This document shows, piece after piece, positions 55,085 to 63,839 of a stretch of 64,000 bases of DNA (positions within the stretch are counted from its first letter, which is position 1; every line of letters begins with the position of its first letter). Location: assembly GCF_039523235.1 (NCBI RefSeq), contig NZ_BAAAEX010000010.1, one strand, 5' to 3'. A program made the translations under genes and the position numbers. This DNA comes from Castellaniella ginsengisoli (GTDB lineage: Bacteria; Pseudomonadota; Gammaproteobacteria; Burkholderiales; Burkholderiaceae_B). The notes under the pieces were generated by a model. The model worked only from the letters and a program-made list of their open reading frames with translations. It made no database searches and was not told the DNA's origin.

Positions 55085-57679
55085 TCAGGCGGAAAGGCCG
55101 GGGCCCGGGCGTTGCCGCGTGCGGACCACGTCCAGCCAGGCGTCGAACGGCATGGGACGGGCCAGCAGATAGCCCTGCAGGGCGTGGCAGGCATGTTCGA
55201 ACAGGAACCGGGACTGCGCCTCGGTTTCCACGCCTTCGGCCACCACGCGCAGGTTGAGCTGATCGGCCATCGCCAGGATCAACTGGACGATGGCGATGCT
55301 GTCGCTGTCGTTGGGCACATCCTGGACCAGGCTTTTGTCGATCTTCAGCTCGTACAGCGGCAGCCGTTTCAGGTAGGCCAGGTTGGAATAGCCGGTTCCG
55401 AAATCGTCGATGGAGAAGCGGATGCCCAGCAGGGACAGCGCCTGCATGCGTTGCGCGACGGCCTGGATGTCCCGGATCAGCACGCCCTCGGTGATTTCGA
55501 AAATCAAGCGGTTGCCCGGGACCCCCTTGCTTTCCAGCGTGTCGCGGATGTATTCGGTGAATTGGGGCTCCATCAACTGCTTGGGGCTGATGTTCAGGGA
55601 CAAGGGATAGGTCTCGCCCAGCTTCTGCAGCGACAGCAGCGCGTCGCAGGCGAACTGGAGTGACCAGGATCCCAATAGGCCGATCAGGCCGGTTTCCTCG
55701 GCGACGGGGATGAACAGGGCGGGCGATACGGCGCCCCGGGCGGGGTGCGTCCAGCGCGCCAGCAGTTCGCCGCCCGTGACGCGCCCGTCGCAGCCGAACT
55801 GCGGCTGGATGTGCAGGACGAGCTGCGGCGTGCCGATGGCTTGCAGCAGATCGTGTTCCAGCCACAGCCGCTGCTCGACCTCGGATTGCAGGCCCTGCTC
55901 GTAGAACGTGACCTGATTGCCGCTGTGCTGTTTGGCGCGGTGGGTGGCCATGTCGGCTTCGCGCATCACGGAATCGGAAGTCTGGCTCTCGGCCTGGATC
56001 AGGGTCAGGCCGATGCTGGCGGTGACGTAAGCGGGTTTGTTCTGGATGGAAAACGCGCTGTTGCAGATGGCGAGCCGGATTTTTTCGGCGACGTGCATGG
56101 CGTTGCGGGCCGCATCGTTGACGTTGCCGCCCAGGCTGTCGAGCAGCACGAGGAATTCGTCGGCGCTGACGCGCGAGACCAGGTCCCGATCCCGCACGCT
56201 CGCGCGCAGGCGGTCGGCGATGCTGCACAGCACCTCGTCGCCGGTGGCGTGCCCATGCATGTCGTTGATCCGCTTGAAGCCGTCCAGGTCGATCAGCAGC
56301 AAGGCGCCGATGGATCGGCCCTGCTGGGCCGCTTCGATCATCTGCGTCAGGTGGGCCAGCGCCGTGCGCCGGTTGGGCAGGCCGGTGAGCGTATCGTAGA
56401 CGGACAGGTGGTGGGCGGTTTCCTCGGCGCGCAGGCGTTCGGTGATGTCGGTGGCCACCGTGCAGATGGCCTCCAGGGCGCCGTCCGGATCGCGCATGGG
56501 CGCCTTGATCGTCAGGAAGACGCGCGGCTCGCCCTGGCGCGGCCTGACGGTCATTTGGGAGACGCTGCGCTCGCGGGAGACGATGACGGCCTGGTCGCTG
56601 CGCGCAATGCTGTCCAGGGAATCCGTGTCCGTCAGGGTGTCCTCGTCGCGCAGCCCGATCAGCCCGCCTTCTCCCAGGCCCAGGAATTCCTCGTGCTTGC
56701 GGTTGGCGAAGGTATAGCGGCGGTCCAGGCCCTTGATGCTGACGGCGGCGTCGATGGCTTCCAGAATCGCGTCCAGGCGGCGTTCGGTGCGCCGCAGAAG
56801 ACGCCGCTGGCGGCCGAGCTGGATGCGCAGCAGCAGCGTGGCGATCAGGGTCAGGGCCAGCAGCCCGCTCAGTCCGCCGACGATCCAGAGGCCGTGGCGC
56901 CCCAGCAAGGATTGCGTGCGGGGCAGGCGCCAGGAATCCAGGGTGCGGTAATAGAACGAATCGGGCTCCGACTGCCAGGCGCTGAGGTGGCGGTCGATTG
57001 CCGCCAGCACCTCGGGATGGCGGCCTTTCGGCGCGGCATAGAACGCCTGGGTCGGCTGGAAGATGATGGGCGTGGCGACGAGCTGGTATTGCTGGGCGAA
57101 CAATTCGCCGACGTAGAAATCGGCGGCCACCGCATCGGAGAGCCGGGCCTGGACTTGCTGGAAACCCGTCTCCAGGGTCTGGACGGGTTCGGTGCGGGCT
57201 TCGATCTGCAGGCTCGAGAGCGTGGTCTGCAGGTAGTCCTGCTGGGTCGAGCCCTCCAGGACCGCGATCATGTGGTTGCGCAGATCCTCGATCGAACGCA
57301 GGGCATGCTCGGGCCGGGCATAGACCTGGGACCAACTGTGCAGCGCCGGGACATGATGCAGGCTGAACGTCTTGGCCCGTTCGGGGGTGTAGTAGACATC
57401 GGGCAGCAAATCGATGCCGCCCTCGGCCAGCAGTTTCAGGCAATGCGCCCAGTTGCAGGACTGGGTGTGGATCGTCCAGCCCTCCTGGCGGGCGATTTCG
57501 TTCAGCAGTTCGCCCAGGATGCCGGCCGGACGGCCGTCCTTGGCGATATAAACGTCCGGTTTCTGCTCATAGATGCCGACTTCCAGCGTCAATCCGTGCA
57601 CGACCGGAACGTACAGGCCCAGGCACAGCGCAAGGGCCGGCAGGATAGTGCCACGATACGGACGGTCGCGAGAGGCCAT
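55085..57679 (-). CDS. membrane GGDEF-EAL protein with periplasmic solute-binding sensor
   Basis: An 864-residue signalling protein. Order: signal peptide (about 1-25), periplasmic binding-protein type 3 domain (about 28-240), one membrane span near 263-287, a PAS domain (about 300-415), GGDEF and EAL. The GGDEF motif is degenerate (SADEF near 506-510), but the upstream RxxD site is kept (R-D-R-D). The EAL domain (about 610-855) has ELLARW, NISPKQL, EITEG, DDFGTGYS, KIDKSLV, VAEGVET and QGYLLARP, so it should be an active c-di-GMP phosphodiesterase, perhaps activated by GTP or c-di-GMP at the GGDEF part. The ligand is probably an amino acid. The ATG at 57679 begins the signal peptide. Confidence 0.88.
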   Translation of the reverse strand: MASRDRPYRGTILPALALCLGLYVPVVHGLTLEVGIYEQKPDVYIAKDGRPAGILGELLNEIARQEGWTIHTQSCNWAHCLKLLAEGGIDLLPDVYYTPERAKTFSLHHVPALHSWSQVYARPEHALRSIEDLRNHMIAVLEGSTQQDYLQTTLSSLQIEARTEPVQTLETGFQQVQARLSDAVAADFYVGELFAQQYQLVATPIIFQPTQAFYAAPKGRHPEVLAAIDRHLSAWQSEPDSFYYRTLDSWRLPRTQSLLGRHGLWIVGGLSGLLALTLIATLLLRIQLGRQRRLLRRTERRLDAILEAIDAAVSIKGLDRRYTFANRKHEEFLGLGEGGLIGLRDEDTLTDTDSLDSIARSDQAVIVSRERSVSQMTVRPRQGEPRVFLTIKAPMRDPDGALEAICTVATDITERLRAEETAHHLSVYDTLTGLPNRRTALAHLTQMIEAAQQGRSIGALLLIDLDGFKRINDMHGHATGDEVLCSIADRLRASVRDRDLVSRVSADEFLVLLDSLGGNVNDAARNAMHVAEKIRLAICNSAFSIQNKPAYVTASIGLTLIQAESQTSDSVMREADMATHRAKQHSGNQVTFYEQGLQSEVEQRLWLEHDLLQAIGTPQLVLHIQPQFGCDGRVTGGELLARWTHPARGAVSPALFIPVAEETGLIGLLGSWSLQFACDALLSLQKLGETYPLSLNISPKQLMEPQFTEYIRDTLESKGVPGNRLIFEITEGVLIRDIQAVAQRMQALSLLGIRFSIDDFGTGYSNLAYLKRLPLYELKIDKSLVQDVPNDSDSIAIVQLILAMADQLNLRVVAEGVETEAQSRFLFEHACHALQGYLLARPMPFDAWLDVVRTRQRPGPGLSA

Positions 57680-57833
57680 AGGATTCGGTCCGGTATCCGG
57701 ATGCCAGGATGGGCGGTGCGCGGGTTCCTGGGGCGGGAGGCTGCCCGGCCGGCCCGGGCATGAGGCCAAAAGAGAACATCATAGTGCTGGGCCGGGCGCG
57801 GCAAAGTGTTGCATAGCACGCAGGTTTGTCATC

Positions 57834-57856
57834 AATTGTCGAGATTGTCGACAATT
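57834..57856. promoter_or_regulatory. inverted repeat, candidate operator upstream of kbl-tdh
   Basis: AATTGTCGA (57834-57842) and TCGACAATT (57848-57856) form a perfect 9-bp inverted repeat around GATTG; the inner TTGTCGACAA is itself palindromic. A -10-like TACAAT lies at 57926-57931, so the site is about 70 bp upstream of that promoter and 122 bp before kbl. It could also serve the divergent GGDEF-EAL gene. Confidence 0.5.
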
Positions 57857-57977
57857 CCGCCGCCGGCAGGGCGCCCCGCCGGAGCGTCCGGATCCCGCTC
57901 GGTCCGTGGGGGGCGGGAGGCGGCGTACAATGCCGGCACGCATTTCCATTCCGATGTATTCCCCCAAAAGGTGGATC

Positions 57978-59183
57978 ATGTCCCAACGATTTTTTGCGGA
58001 TGCGCATGCCCGGATCGGGCAGTTGCGCGAAGAGGGTTTCTACAAGTCGGAGCGCGTCATCGCGGGCCAGCAATCCGCGCGTGTGCGCTTGGCCGACGGC
58101 GCCGACGTGCTGAATTTCTGCGCCAACAATTATCTGGGCCTGGCCAACGACCCGCGCCTGATCCAGGCGGCCGGCGAAGGCTTGGCCGCCGACGGCTTCG
58201 GCCTGGCGTCGGTGCGTTTCATCTGCGGCACCCAGACGGGGCACAAGGCGCTGGAAGCCGATCTGGCCCGCTGGCTGGGCATGGGCGACGCCATCCTGTA
58301 TTCCAGTTGCTTCGACGCCAACGGCGGCCTGTTCGAGGCCTTGCTGGACGAGCAGGACGCCATCGTCAGCGATGCGCTGAACCACGCCAGCATCATCGAC
58401 GGTATCCGCCTGTGCAAGGCGCGCCGCTACCGCTACGCCAACAATGACATGGACGATCTGCGCACGCAGCTTCAGGCGGCGCGGGACGGCGGCGCCCGGC
58501 ACGTCATGATCGCCACCGACGGCGTGTTCTCCATGGACGGCATCATCGCCGACCTGGCGGCGATTTGCGACCTGGCCGATGAGTTCGATGCTCTGGTGAT
58601 GGTGGACGATTCCCATGCCGTGGGCTTCATGGGCGCGGGCGGGCGCGGCACGCCGGAACACTGCGGCGTCGCGGGCCGGGTCCATATCCTGACCGGGACG
58701 CTGGGCAAGGCGCTGGGCGGGGCCTCGGGCGGCTATGTCGCGGCCGATCCCGTGATCGTCGACCTGCTGCGCCAGCGTTCGCGTCCCTATCTGTTTTCCA
58801 ATACGCTTGCCCCGGCCATCGTGGCGGCGTCCCGGCGGGTGATCGAGCTGCTTCAGGATGCCGAAGGCGCCGAGTTGCGCGCCCGCGTTCACCGCAACGG
58901 CGCGCATTTCCGCCGCGAGATGCAGGCGCTGGGTTTCGACCTGGTGCCTGGCGAGCATCCGATCATCCCGGTGATGCTGGGCGATGCCGCCCTGGCCGGC
59001 CGCATGGCCGACGCCCTGCTGCAAGAGGGCATCTACGTGATCGGCTTCTCGTATCCGGTGGTGCCCAAGGGCCGTGCCCGCATCCGTACCCAGATGAGCG
59101 CGGCCCATACCCCGGAGGACATCGACCGGGCCGTGCAGGCGTTCGCCCGTGTGGGAAAGCGCCTGGGCACGTTGAAGTCCTGA
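57978..59183 (+). CDS. kbl: 2-amino-3-ketobutyrate CoA ligase (glycine C-acetyltransferase)
   Basis: A PLP enzyme splitting 2-amino-3-ketobutyrate with CoA into glycine and acetyl-CoA, the second step of threonine degradation. The 401-residue protein has SSCFDANGGLFEALL, DDSHAVGFMGAGGRGTPEH and the PLP lysine K244 in GTLGKALGGASGGY. The ATG at 57978 follows AAAGGTGG. tdh lies 66 bp downstream, and a 43-bp repeat element occupies most of that gap. Confidence 0.95.
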   Translation: MSQRFFADAHARIGQLREEGFYKSERVIAGQQSARVRLADGADVLNFCANNYLGLANDPRLIQAAGEGLAADGFGLASVRFICGTQTGHKALEADLARWLGMGDAILYSSCFDANGGLFEALLDEQDAIVSDALNHASIIDGIRLCKARRYRYANNDMDDLRTQLQAARDGGARHVMIATDGVFSMDGIIADLAAICDLADEFDALVMVDDSHAVGFMGAGGRGTPEHCGVAGRVHILTGTLGKALGGASGGYVAADPVIVDLLRQRSRPYLFSNTLAPAIVAASRRVIELLQDAEGAELRARVHRNGAHFRREMQALGFDLVPGEHPIIPVMLGDAALAGRMADALLQEGIYVIGFSYPVVPKGRARIRTQMSAAHTPEDIDRAVQAFARVGKRLGTLKS

Positions 59184-59186
59184 AGC

Positions 59187-59229
59187 GCGCCGGGCGAATC
59201 CGGGCCGCGTGCGCGCGGCGAGGTGGATG
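59187..59229 (+). repeat. single copy of the tdh-flanking repeat module
   Basis: Starting 3 bp after the kbl stop, this 43-bp sequence matches 60408-60450 downstream of tdh, in the same orientation, with only five differences (shared blocks GGCGAATCCG, GCCGC and GCGGCGAGGTGGATG). It contains the palindromic part GCCGCGTGCGCGCGGC corresponding to GCCGCTTGCAAGCGGC in the array, but no hairpin module precedes it. Confidence 0.8.
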
Positions 59230-59249
59230 CCATTCAATAGGGAAATTTC

Positions 59250-60280
<1,031 letters not shown>

Positions 60281-60290
<10 letters not shown>

Positions 60291-60310
60291 TCCTTGAGGA
60301 CTATTCAGCG
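60281..60310 (+). repeat. repeat-array hairpin 1, containing the tdh stop
   Basis: A perfect 13-bp stem, CGCTGAATAGTCC (60281-60293) with GGACTATTCAGCG (60298-60310), closes a TTGA loop. The last codons and the TAG stop of tdh are in the left arm. The core AATAGTCC-TTGA-GGACTATT recurs at 60386-60405 and 60565-60584. There is no T run, but it could still stabilise or end the tdh transcript. Confidence 0.85.
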
Positions 60311-60326
60311 CCTGGCGAATCCGAGT

Positions 60327-60421
60327 GGCATGCAAGCCGCGAGGTGGAGAGATGCCCCGGCTGGAGACTGTCCCGAGCCTGGCGAAATAGTCCTTGAGGA
60401 CTATTCAGCGCCTGGCGAATC
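60327..60421 (+). repeat. 95-bp direct repeat, copy 1
   Basis: Identical to 60506-60600 except for one base (A versus G at the ninth position), 179 bp apart. It starts GGCATGCAAGCCGCGAGGTG and ends with the hairpin AATAGTCC-TTGA-GGACTATT and CAGCGCCTGGCGAATC. Near-identity implies recent duplication or gene conversion. Confidence 0.92.
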
Positions 60422-60458
60422 CGAGCCGCTTGCAAGCGGCGAGGTGGATGAGGCGGGA

Positions 60459-60489
60459 CATAGGACAGTCCACTGCGGACTGTCCTATG
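60459..60489 (+). repeat. repeat-array hairpin 3 (variant stem)
   Basis: CATAGGACAGTCC (60459-60471) pairs perfectly with GGACTGTCCTATG (60477-60489) around ACTGC. It occupies the hairpin slot of module 3 but has a different stem from the AATAGTCC type; only the apical AGTCC/GGACT is shared. Both arms changed together, so the pairing rather than the sequence is kept. Confidence 0.85.
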
Positions 60490-60505
60490 CCAGACGAATC
60501 GGAGC

Positions 60506-60600
60506 GGCATGCAGGCCGCGAGGTGGAGAGATGCCCCGGCTGGAGACTGTCCCGAGCCTGGCGAAATAGTCCTTGAGGACTATTCAGCGCCTGGCGAATC
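60506..60600 (+). repeat. 95-bp direct repeat, copy 2
   Basis: Second copy of 60327-60421 with a single mismatch. It ends exactly where the asparaginase stop codon begins, so the right border of the array is the 3' end of that gene. Confidence 0.92.
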
Positions 60601-61564
60601 ACAGTTGCCGCAGCAGATCGTGGATCGCGGCGCGGTCCATGCCGCGCGCCAGCGCCAGCCGCAGGGCGGTGCGCGCCTGCAGGGGATTGAGCGCATGGGC
60701 GGCGATCGGGCCGTCGGCGGCGTCGGTGACGGGGCCGTCCGGCACCCGGCTGGCGCGCACGCACACCAGGCCGTGGCGGGCCGCCTGGGCGCAACCCCGT
60801 GCGGCGGCCGGGCTCAGGCTGCCGTTGCCCATGGCCGCCACCACGATGCCGCCCGAACCGGCCTGGATCGCCGCGGCATAGGGATGCGCCGGCGCATCCT
60901 GGTAGTCGAGGATGATGTCCACCGGCGGCAGCGTGCGCAGGCCGGCCAGGGAAAACGCGGCCGTATCGGGAAGCTCGGGGCGCATGGCGTAGCGGACCCG
61001 GCCGTCGGTGACCGCGCCCAGCACCCCGGCGCCGTCCGCCCCGAAGGCGTCCACGCGGGTGGTGTGGCGCTTGGCGGCATGCCGTGCGGCCACGATGCAA
61101 TCGTTCATGACCACCAGCACGCCCCGGTCCCGGCTGGCGGGATCGGCGGCGGCCAGCAAGGCATTGACCAGGTTCAGCGGGCCGTCCGCGCTCAGGGCCG
61201 AGGCCGGGCGCATGGCGCCGGCCAGCACTACGGGCTTGGGATGGCGTACCGTCAGGTGCAGGAAGAAGGCGGTTTCTTCGAGGCTGTCGGTGCCGTGGGT
61301 CACCACCACCCCATCCACGTCAGGATCGCGCAGGTGGCGGTCGATGGTGCGCGCCAGGCGCAGGACCCGGGCGGTGGTCAGGTCGCGGCTGTCCACGTTG
61401 AACGGCTGCTCGCAGCGGATGTCGGCCACCTCGGCCGCGCCGGGGATCGCCGCCAGCATGGCGTCGATCCCCTGGGTGACCCGGTAGCCGGTCAGCGTGC
61501 GGGCGTCGCCGGCCGTGGCGGCGATGGTGCCGCCCGTGCCGATCAGGACCAGGCGTGGCCGCAT
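60599..61564 (-). CDS. L-asparaginase (cytoplasmic type, no signal peptide)
   Basis: Hydrolyses asparagine to aspartate and ammonia. The 321-residue protein has the first active-site threonine in IGTGGTIAAT, the second motif VVTHGTDSLEETAFFL with the catalytic T-D pair, and AGAMRPASALSADGP carrying the region of the catalytic lysine equivalent. Without a signal peptide it is probably intracellular. The ATG (61564-61562) overlaps the gdhA stop by one base, so translation is coupled. The stop codon abuts the repeat array. Confidence 0.88.
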   Translation of the reverse strand: MRPRLVLIGTGGTIAATAGDARTLTGYRVTQGIDAMLAAIPGAAEVADIRCEQPFNVDSRDLTTARVLRLARTIDRHLRDPDVDGVVVTHGTDSLEETAFFLHLTVRHPKPVVLAGAMRPASALSADGPLNLVNALLAAADPASRDRGVLVVMNDCIVAARHAAKRHTTRVDAFGADGAGVLGAVTDGRVRYAMRPELPDTAAFSLAGLRTLPPVDIILDYQDAPAHPYAAAIQAGSGGIVVAAMGNGSLSPAAARGCAQAARHGLVCVRASRVPDGPVTDAADGPIAAHALNPLQARTALRLALARGMDRAAIHDLLRQL

Positions 61565-62853
61565 CAGGGATACAGGCCGCGCACCTGGCGGGCTTCGAGG
61601 ATGCGGGAGCAGGCCACGATGAAGGCCGCCGTGCGCAGCGACACCCCGTGCTGGCGCGCGACGCCCGACATCGAGGCGTAGGCGGCGCGCATCATGGCTT
61701 CCAGCCGGTGGTTGATTTCCTGTTCCGTCCAGAAGAAGCTGGAGAAATCCTGCACCCATTCGAAGTAGCTGACCGTCACCCCGCCCGCGTTGGCGACCAC
61801 GTCGGGGACGATGACCGTGCCCTTGGAGGAGATGATGTCGTCGGCTTCGGGAGTGGTCGGGCCGTTGGCGCCTTCGACCAGGATGCGGGTGCGGATCAGG
61901 TTGGCGTTGTCGCGGGTGATCTGGCCTTCCAGGGCGGCGGGAATCAGGATGTCGGTTTCCAGCGACCAGAACTCTTCGGGAGTGAGCGTCTGGGCGTCGG
62001 CGGCGCCCGCCACGCCGCCGTTTTCGCGCACGTGGTCGAACAGGGCCAGGACGTTCAGGCCGTTGTCGTTGTGGACGATGCCGGTGTGGTCGTAGACCGC
62101 GACGACCTTGGCGCCGGCCTCCTGGAACAGGCGTGCGGCGGTGCCGCCCACGTTGCCGAAGCCCTGGATGGCGATGCGCGCGCCCTTGATGTCGATGCCG
62201 GATTCGCGGGCGGCTTCGCAGGCCGTCACGTACACGCCGCGGCCGGTCGCCTCGACCCGGCCCAGGCTGCCGCCCAGCGAGATCGGTTTGCCCGTAACCA
62301 CGCCCGTGGTGGTGGCGCCTTCGTTCATGGAGTAGGTGTCCATCATCCAGGCCATGACCTGGCCGTTGGTGTTGACGTCCGGTGCGGGGATATCTTTGTT
62401 GGGGCCGATGATGTCGTGGATTTCGCTGGTGTAGCGGCGCGTGATGCGTTCCAGCTCGCTCTGGGAATGGTTGCGCGGATCGATGCGGATGCCGCCCTTG
62501 GCGCCGCCGAAGGGCAGGTTGACGGCGGCGGACTTGACCGACATCCAGGCCGACAGGGCCATGACCTCGGACAGGGTGACGTCCTGGTGGTAGCGCACGC
62601 CCCCCTTGCCGGGGCCGCGCGAGGTGTTGTGCTGCACCCGGTAGCCTTCGAAGTGGGCGACCGTGCCGTTGTCCAGTTCCACCGGGATGTCCACGATCAG
62701 GATGCGCTTGGGGCGCTTCAGGGTTTCGACCCAGCGCGCCAGGGATCCCAGGTAGGGCGTGACGCGGTCGACCTGCTCCAGGTAGATGCCCCACGGCCCG
62801 GGATGCGACGGGTCCAGGTAAGAGGGCAGGGTTGAGGGAATTGTCTCGGGCAT
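61564..62853 (-). CDS. glutamate dehydrogenase (Glu/Leu/Phe/Val dehydrogenase family)
   Basis: Interconverts glutamate and 2-oxoglutarate plus ammonia. The 429-residue hexameric-type enzyme shows the glycine-rich catalytic block NLPFGGAKGGIRIDPR with the active lysine, GPNKDIPAPDVNTNGQ, and the Rossmann motif IQGFGNVGGTAARLF. The pattern fits catabolic NAD-type enzymes (GudB/RocG-like). It is first in an operon with the asparaginase gene. Upstream of its start are inverted-repeat elements CTTATA (62856-62861) and TATAAG (62870-62875). Confidence 0.92.
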   Translation of the reverse strand: MPETIPSTLPSYLDPSHPGPWGIYLEQVDRVTPYLGSLARWVETLKRPKRILIVDIPVELDNGTVAHFEGYRVQHNTSRGPGKGGVRYHQDVTLSEVMALSAWMSVKSAAVNLPFGGAKGGIRIDPRNHSQSELERITRRYTSEIHDIIGPNKDIPAPDVNTNGQVMAWMMDTYSMNEGATTTGVVTGKPISLGGSLGRVEATGRGVYVTACEAARESGIDIKGARIAIQGFGNVGGTAARLFQEAGAKVVAVYDHTGIVHNDNGLNVLALFDHVRENGGVAGAADAQTLTPEEFWSLETDILIPAALEGQITRDNANLIRTRILVEGANGPTTPEADDIISSKGTVIVPDVVANAGGVTVSYFEWVQDFSSFFWTEQEINHRLEAMMRAAYASMSGVARQHGVSLRTAAFIVACSRILEARQVRGLYP

Positions 62854-63065
62854 GGCTTATAACCTTTTATATAAGTACGGAACAGTCAGGGACATACGAC
62901 CGACCCTATTTTAGTGCGGCGGTGGTGCCCTGTGTCCAGGGCCGGCGCGTATATCAAGCCGGCTTATATCGAACCAACGTTTTTTTCGTTCCGCCCGGGG
63001 CGGGGCGGAGGCACACTGGATGCTCCCGTCGGCGGCTAGCCGGCTTTTTCCATCGGAGAAGAACC
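62854..63065. promoter_or_regulatory. divergent gdh/cysH control region with AT-rich palindromes
   Basis: This 212-bp gap holds both promoters. Near gdh is the inverted repeat CTTATA...TATAAG (62856-62875). In the middle a 10-bp palindrome AAGCCGGCTT (62956-62965) is flanked on both sides by ATAT; a related TAGCCGGCTT lies at 63037-63046. These are candidate regulator sites (CysB or other); none is assigned. Confidence 0.4.
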
Positions 63066-63839
63066 GTGTCGCTGACGCTGTCCCCACCGCTGGAGGCACG
63101 CTGGGAGGCCCTGCTGGCCGGCCTGGCGCGCATCGCGGACATGCACCCGGACGCTCTGCTGGCATCGTCCATGGGGGTCGAAGATACCCTGCTGATCCAC
63201 GCCGTGGCGCAACTGCCCCGGCCGCTGGGCGTGTTCATGCTCGATACCGGCCGCCTGCACGCCGAAACCCTGGCCATGGTGGACGTCGTGCGCGAGCGCT
63301 ACGGCATCGAAACGCGCGTGATGCGCCCCGACGCCGGGGCCGTGCGCGCCCACGTGGCCGAACACGGCGAATTCGCTTTCTACGAGAGCGTGGCATTGCG
63401 CAAGGCGTGTTGCGGCATCCGCAAGGTCGAGCCGCTGCGCCGCGTGCTGGCGGGGCGCTCGGCCTGGCTCACCGGCCAGCGGCGCGAACAGTCCCTGACC
63501 CGGGTCGAGCTGCCCGAAACGGAATGGGACGAAACCTTCGGGTTGCAGAAATTCAATCCTCTGGCCTTCTGGACCGCCGACGAAGTCTGGGCCGTGGTGC
63601 GCGCGCTGAGCGTGCCCTACAACCCGCTGCACGACCGGGGCTACCCCTCGATCGGATGCGAACCCTGTACGCGCGCCGTGCGCCCCGGCGAAGACCCGCG
63701 CGCCGGCCGCTGGTGGTGGGAACAGCGCGACAGCCGCGAATGCGGCCTGCATGCCGGCAACCTGCGGGCCCGCGCGCACCCCGGGGTGCGTCCGCGCGGC
63801 CCTCTCCCCACGGATACTACGGAAACAACGACATCATGA
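63066..63839 (+). CDS. cysH: phosphoadenylyl/adenylyl-sulfate reductase, APS type
   Basis: Reduces activated sulfate to sulfite in assimilatory sulfur metabolism. The 257-residue protein has SSMGVED (PP-loop-like), the cluster cysteines C115 and C116 in KACCGIRKVEPLRR and C198/C201 in GCEPCTRAV, and the catalytic C-terminal cysteine in ECGLHAGN. The CC plus CxxC set means a [4Fe-4S] cluster, i.e. use of APS rather than PAPS. The start is the GTG at 63066, with GGAG at 63055-63058; no ATG fits. The stop overlaps cysD by ATGA. Confidence 0.93.
   Translation: MSLTLSPPLEARWEALLAGLARIADMHPDALLASSMGVEDTLLIHAVAQLPRPLGVFMLDTGRLHAETLAMVDVVRERYGIETRVMRPDAGAVRAHVAEHGEFAFYESVALRKACCGIRKVEPLRRVLAGRSAWLTGQRREQSLTRVELPETEWDETFGLQKFNPLAFWTADEVWAVVRALSVPYNPLHDRGYPSIGCEPCTRAVRPGEDPRAGRWWWEQRDSRECGLHAGNLRARAHPGVRPRGPLPTDTTETTTS

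Larger units (their letters stand above)
60311..60600 (+). repeat. REP-like repeat array between tdh and the asparaginase gene
   Basis: This stretch without genes is built from one module type: a hairpin, then GCCTGGCGAATCCGAG, a GC-rich palindrome of the type GCCGCTTGCAAGCGGC (60425-60440), and GAGGTGGA. Modules begin with hairpins at 60281, 60386 and 60459; a truncated one starts at 60565. A linker GAGATGCCCCGGCTGGAGAC plus CTGTCCCGAGCCTGGCGA separates modules 1-2 and 3-4. The asparaginase stop (60599-60601) touches the last copy. Confidence 0.85.

Noticed and set aside
60294..60576. Short repeated open frames reading RTIQRLANPS in the array
   Set aside because: They only reflect the repeat modules being open in one frame; there is no ribosome-binding site and no start other than TTG.
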